Of a stretch of 8,571 bases of DNA, positions 6,317 to 8,571 are shown one piece after another. Positions within the stretch are counted from its first letter, which is position 1. Every line of letters starts with the position of its first letter. Position numbers and translations under genes: made by a program. Under the pieces are notes generated by a model. It was not told the origin of the DNA. It searched no databases and worked only from the letters and a program-made list of their open reading frames with translations. This DNA is from Endobugula sp047619205 (GTDB lineage: Bacteria; Pseudomonadota; Gammaproteobacteria; Pseudomonadales; Cellvibrionaceae): the NCBI GenBank assembly GCA_047619205.1, contig JBLHJR010000096.1:1-8571 (forward strand). Direction: 5' to 3'.

Positions 6317-8495
6317 AATAATCAATACACCAATGCTCAAAGTCCTTCGCTGGCATTGGACGTGCAATATGAAAGCCTTGAGCTTGCTCACATTCCATAG
6401 CACCTAAGCACTGCATGAGCGCTTGCGTTTCTACTCCTTCTGCAATGACTATTAAACCTAAGTTATGCGCCATATTAATAGTAGAATTAACAATAATCTG
6501 ATCCTGCTCATCCTCCAACATATTAATAATAAAACTGTAATCTATTTTTAAGCGCTTAACGGGTAAACGCTTTAAATAGGATAGGGAAGAATAACCTGTA
6601 CCGAAATCATCAATAGAAAGCTCTATCCCCATATCATTGAGCTCTTTAAGTACCACTAAGGTTTTATCCATATGCGTCATAATAGTACTTTCGGTGATTT
6701 CTAGCTCTAATGAAGAGGCCGGCACTTGGTGATGGGACAATAAGCCTCTCACCATGTCACAAAAATTATCTTGTAGTAAGTTACGCGCTGAAATATTCAC
6801 CGCAATAGATAAATCTAAAGATCTCCCTCTCCACTCACTAATTTGCCGTATACTTTCGTTTAACACCCAACGCGTCATATCGTTAATAAGATCTGTCATT
6901 TCAGCAATAGGGACAAATTCAGCGGGGGAAATAAAACCCATGGTGGGGTGAATCCATCTAGCCAAAGCTTCTGCTCCTACAACAGACTGATCCTCTAAGG
7001 ATATCTTAGGCTGATAATATAAGCACAAGTCATTACCGCGGATGGCCTTGCCCAACTCACTCATCAAAGATAAACGCTTAGGAGAATGGGCATCTTTTTC
7101 CGGGTCATAAAAAGCCACGCCCGACAGATCATTTTTAGCGCAATACATGGCGACATCGGCATAACGCAATAAAGTAGAAAAGTCGTTCGCTTGATCTGGA
7201 TACACCGCAACGCCAATACTCGCTCTAATCTCTACTTCGACATCATCAATATAAAAATATTGCCTAATACAATGCAGCAGATCTTTGCTTATATCATCAA
7301 CTTGCTGAAGATTATCAATATCGGATAACACTATAGCGAACTCATCCCCACCAAGACGGGCAAGCGTTGACGGAATATTTCTCAATACCTCAGTTATTCT
7401 TGGCCCAATACCTTGAATAATTTTATCGCCCACATGGTGACCCAAGGTATCATTAACGTCTTTGAAACTATCTAAATCGATAATCATAAATGCCAATTTC
7501 TTTCCAACATCAGGCATCCTTATGACCTGCTCTACTGTACTCTGCAATGAAGTACGGTTAGGTAACCCCGTCAAGATATCATGAGTATTTTGATATTCTA
7601 AACGATCAATATAACGTTTACGTTCGGTAATATCTCTGGTCACTCCCCATATACTAACCAGCTGATCACCTTCTACAATTCCCTGTACAGATACTTTTAA
7701 ATATCTAAGCTCACCCGCAGCAGTTTTATAAATAGCAGGGTCATCATATAACTGAAAATTATTACGCACAAAAACATCAATATTAAATAGGCTGGTATGA
7801 CACTGCATATCTTTTAGATCGGTACCGATAAAGTGCGTACTCAAATCCTCACCATATAAACGGTTGAAGATGGCATTGCAGTCACCCACTACGGTGGTAT
7901 TAGCAATAAGTTCAACCCACTCATTATAATGCCCACTAATACTTGCGGGCGATAAGACCGGTAACGACGTATTAAGGTCAAGGCGCCAAATGGCATCCTG
8001 ACTATTGTCTATAAAAGCACGGTAGCTTGCCTCACTTTTTGCCAAACTGAGCTGATGTTGTTTAAGCGGCGTAATATCATCCAAGGTGAAGACGACACCA
8101 TTAAATCCGTGTTCGGCATTTTCAACCGCTATTTTATCGGTCTGAAACCAACGTTCCTGATCGTTAATTACGACCTTTTCAACTAAACCGATGACTGAAT
8201 GCCCTGTTCGAGCAACGCTAAGTACTTCCTGATGGACGTGAATAGGGTTTTCCCAACAGCCAAGTATCTCTAATGAGGTTTTCCCCGGCAAATGATAAGT
8301 ATCAAATAACTGCTTAGCCATGGTATTAGCAGAGCGTATACGTCCCCACTGATCAAGATACAGTACCGCTGTACGTAAGGTATCAAATAGAAAACGGCTA
8401 TAAGACTCCTCTGTTTTACTCCCACTAGAGACATTCGACATGTTGTTAACTACTTTATTGATTTCATCTTTATTGTTTTGATAACTATCCTTCAT
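6309..8495 (-). CDS. PAS-PAS-GGDEF-EAL cyclic-di-GMP signalling protein
   Basis: This 728-residue protein, with no membrane segment or signal peptide, combines cyclic-di-GMP synthesis and hydrolysis modules. PAS 1 spans roughly 30-142 and PAS 2 roughly 155-292; the second has the IWRLDL and CNAIFNRLYGED features of small-molecule-sensing PAS domains and leads through TRDITERKRY into the output modules. The GGDEF domain (about 300-465) has the metal site DLDSFKDVND (340-349) and an intact GGDEF at 382-386. The inhibitory RxxD site is absent (Asn373 and Ser376 at those places). The EAL domain (about 475-722) has EAL at 509-511, Asn567, Glu599, DDFGTGYSS from 629, Lys650, EGVE at 686-689 and Gln706, the set expected of an active phosphodiesterase. 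GGAG lies five bases before the ATG. In many such hybrids GGDEF is regulatory and EAL does the work, so net activity cannot be predicted. The gene is monocistronic as far as the window shows. Confidence 0.92.
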   Translation of the reverse strand: MKDSYQNNKDEINKVVNNMSNVSSGSKTEESYSRFLFDTLRTAVLYLDQWGRIRSANTMAKQLFDTYHLPGKTSLEILGCWENPIHVHQEVLSVARTGHSVIGLVEKVVINDQERWFQTDKIAVENAEHGFNGVVFTLDDITPLKQHQLSLAKSEASYRAFIDNSQDAIWRLDLNTSLPVLSPASISGHYNEWVELIANTTVVGDCNAIFNRLYGEDLSTHFIGTDLKDMQCHTSLFNIDVFVRNNFQLYDDPAIYKTAAGELRYLKVSVQGIVEGDQLVSIWGVTRDITERKRYIDRLEYQNTHDILTGLPNRTSLQSTVEQVIRMPDVGKKLAFMIIDLDSFKDVNDTLGHHVGDKIIQGIGPRITEVLRNIPSTLARLGGDEFAIVLSDIDNLQQVDDISKDLLHCIRQYFYIDDVEVEIRASIGVAVYPDQANDFSTLLRYADVAMYCAKNDLSGVAFYDPEKDAHSPKRLSLMSELGKAIRGNDLCLYYQPKISLEDQSVVGAEALARWIHPTMGFISPAEFVPIAEMTDLINDMTRWVLNESIRQISEWRGRSLDLSIAVNISARNLLQDNFCDMVRGLLSHHQVPASSLELEITESTIMTHMDKTLVVLKELNDMGIELSIDDFGTGYSSLSYLKRLPVKRLKIDYSFIINMLEDEQDQIIVNSTINMAHNLGLIVIAEGVETQALMQCLGAMECEQAQGFHIARPMPAKDFEHWCIDYSH

Positions 8496-8571
8496 TAATA
8501 CTCCAATCGTTCCTTATGGTCTTCAATCTTTCTTTGATATTCCCTTTAAAGAATAGACAAGCAATGGATAA

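Noticed and set aside
8496..8571. Promoter of the GGDEF-EAL gene
   Set aside because: TTGCTT followed after 17 bp by AATATC is too poor a match to call, and no sigma54 or flagellar sigma pattern is convincing.

Overview
The window is a piece of chromosome from a Gram-negative gammaproteobacterium of moderately low GC content, probably a free-living marine type. That reading is inference from the gene set: a pitrilysin-type periplasmic protease, a PerM-type permease, a TusA-like protein, and BepA, the outer-membrane quality-control protease. Close association of perM, a TusA-family gene and bepA is, from memory, a recurring arrangement in gammaproteobacteria; in E. coli perM lies beside bepA. 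No rRNA, tRNA, CRISPR array, insertion sequence or phage gene is visible.

Layout. Positions 1-103 are the edge of an unidentified neighbour whose strand I cannot settle. On the minus strand, ptrA (104-2947) encodes an exported M16 zinc protease. Upstream of it, also on the minus strand, are perM (3073-4179) and a tusA-family gene (4233-4460), which look like one tusA-perM transcription unit. A tandem array of 16-bp units begins inside the 3' end of perM and runs to just before the probable ptrA promoter. On the plus strand, bepA (4646-6103) is divergent from tusA. The region between them holds a perfect TATAAT-containing palindrome and a terminator-like hairpin just before bepA. A 205-bp convergent gap (6104-6308) has no recognised gene but is bracketed by a 10-bp inverted repeat. 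Last comes a minus-strand PAS-PAS-GGDEF-EAL regulator (6309-8495).

Biology. Two of the five genes make zinc proteases carrying export signals: PtrA is expected to degrade peptides in the periplasm, and BepA to repair or degrade outer-membrane assembly clients. PerM is a multi-pass inner-membrane protein and TusA a small cytoplasmic sulfur carrier. The GGDEF-EAL protein is cytoplasmic, with intact-looking cyclase and phosphodiesterase motifs but no inhibitory I-site. I see no previously undescribed multi-gene system. The less ordinary signals are non-coding: the 16-bp array that may supply the ptrA -35 box, the hairpin before bepA, the inverted-repeat gap, and a nine-base homopolymer in the ptrA signal-peptide codons.
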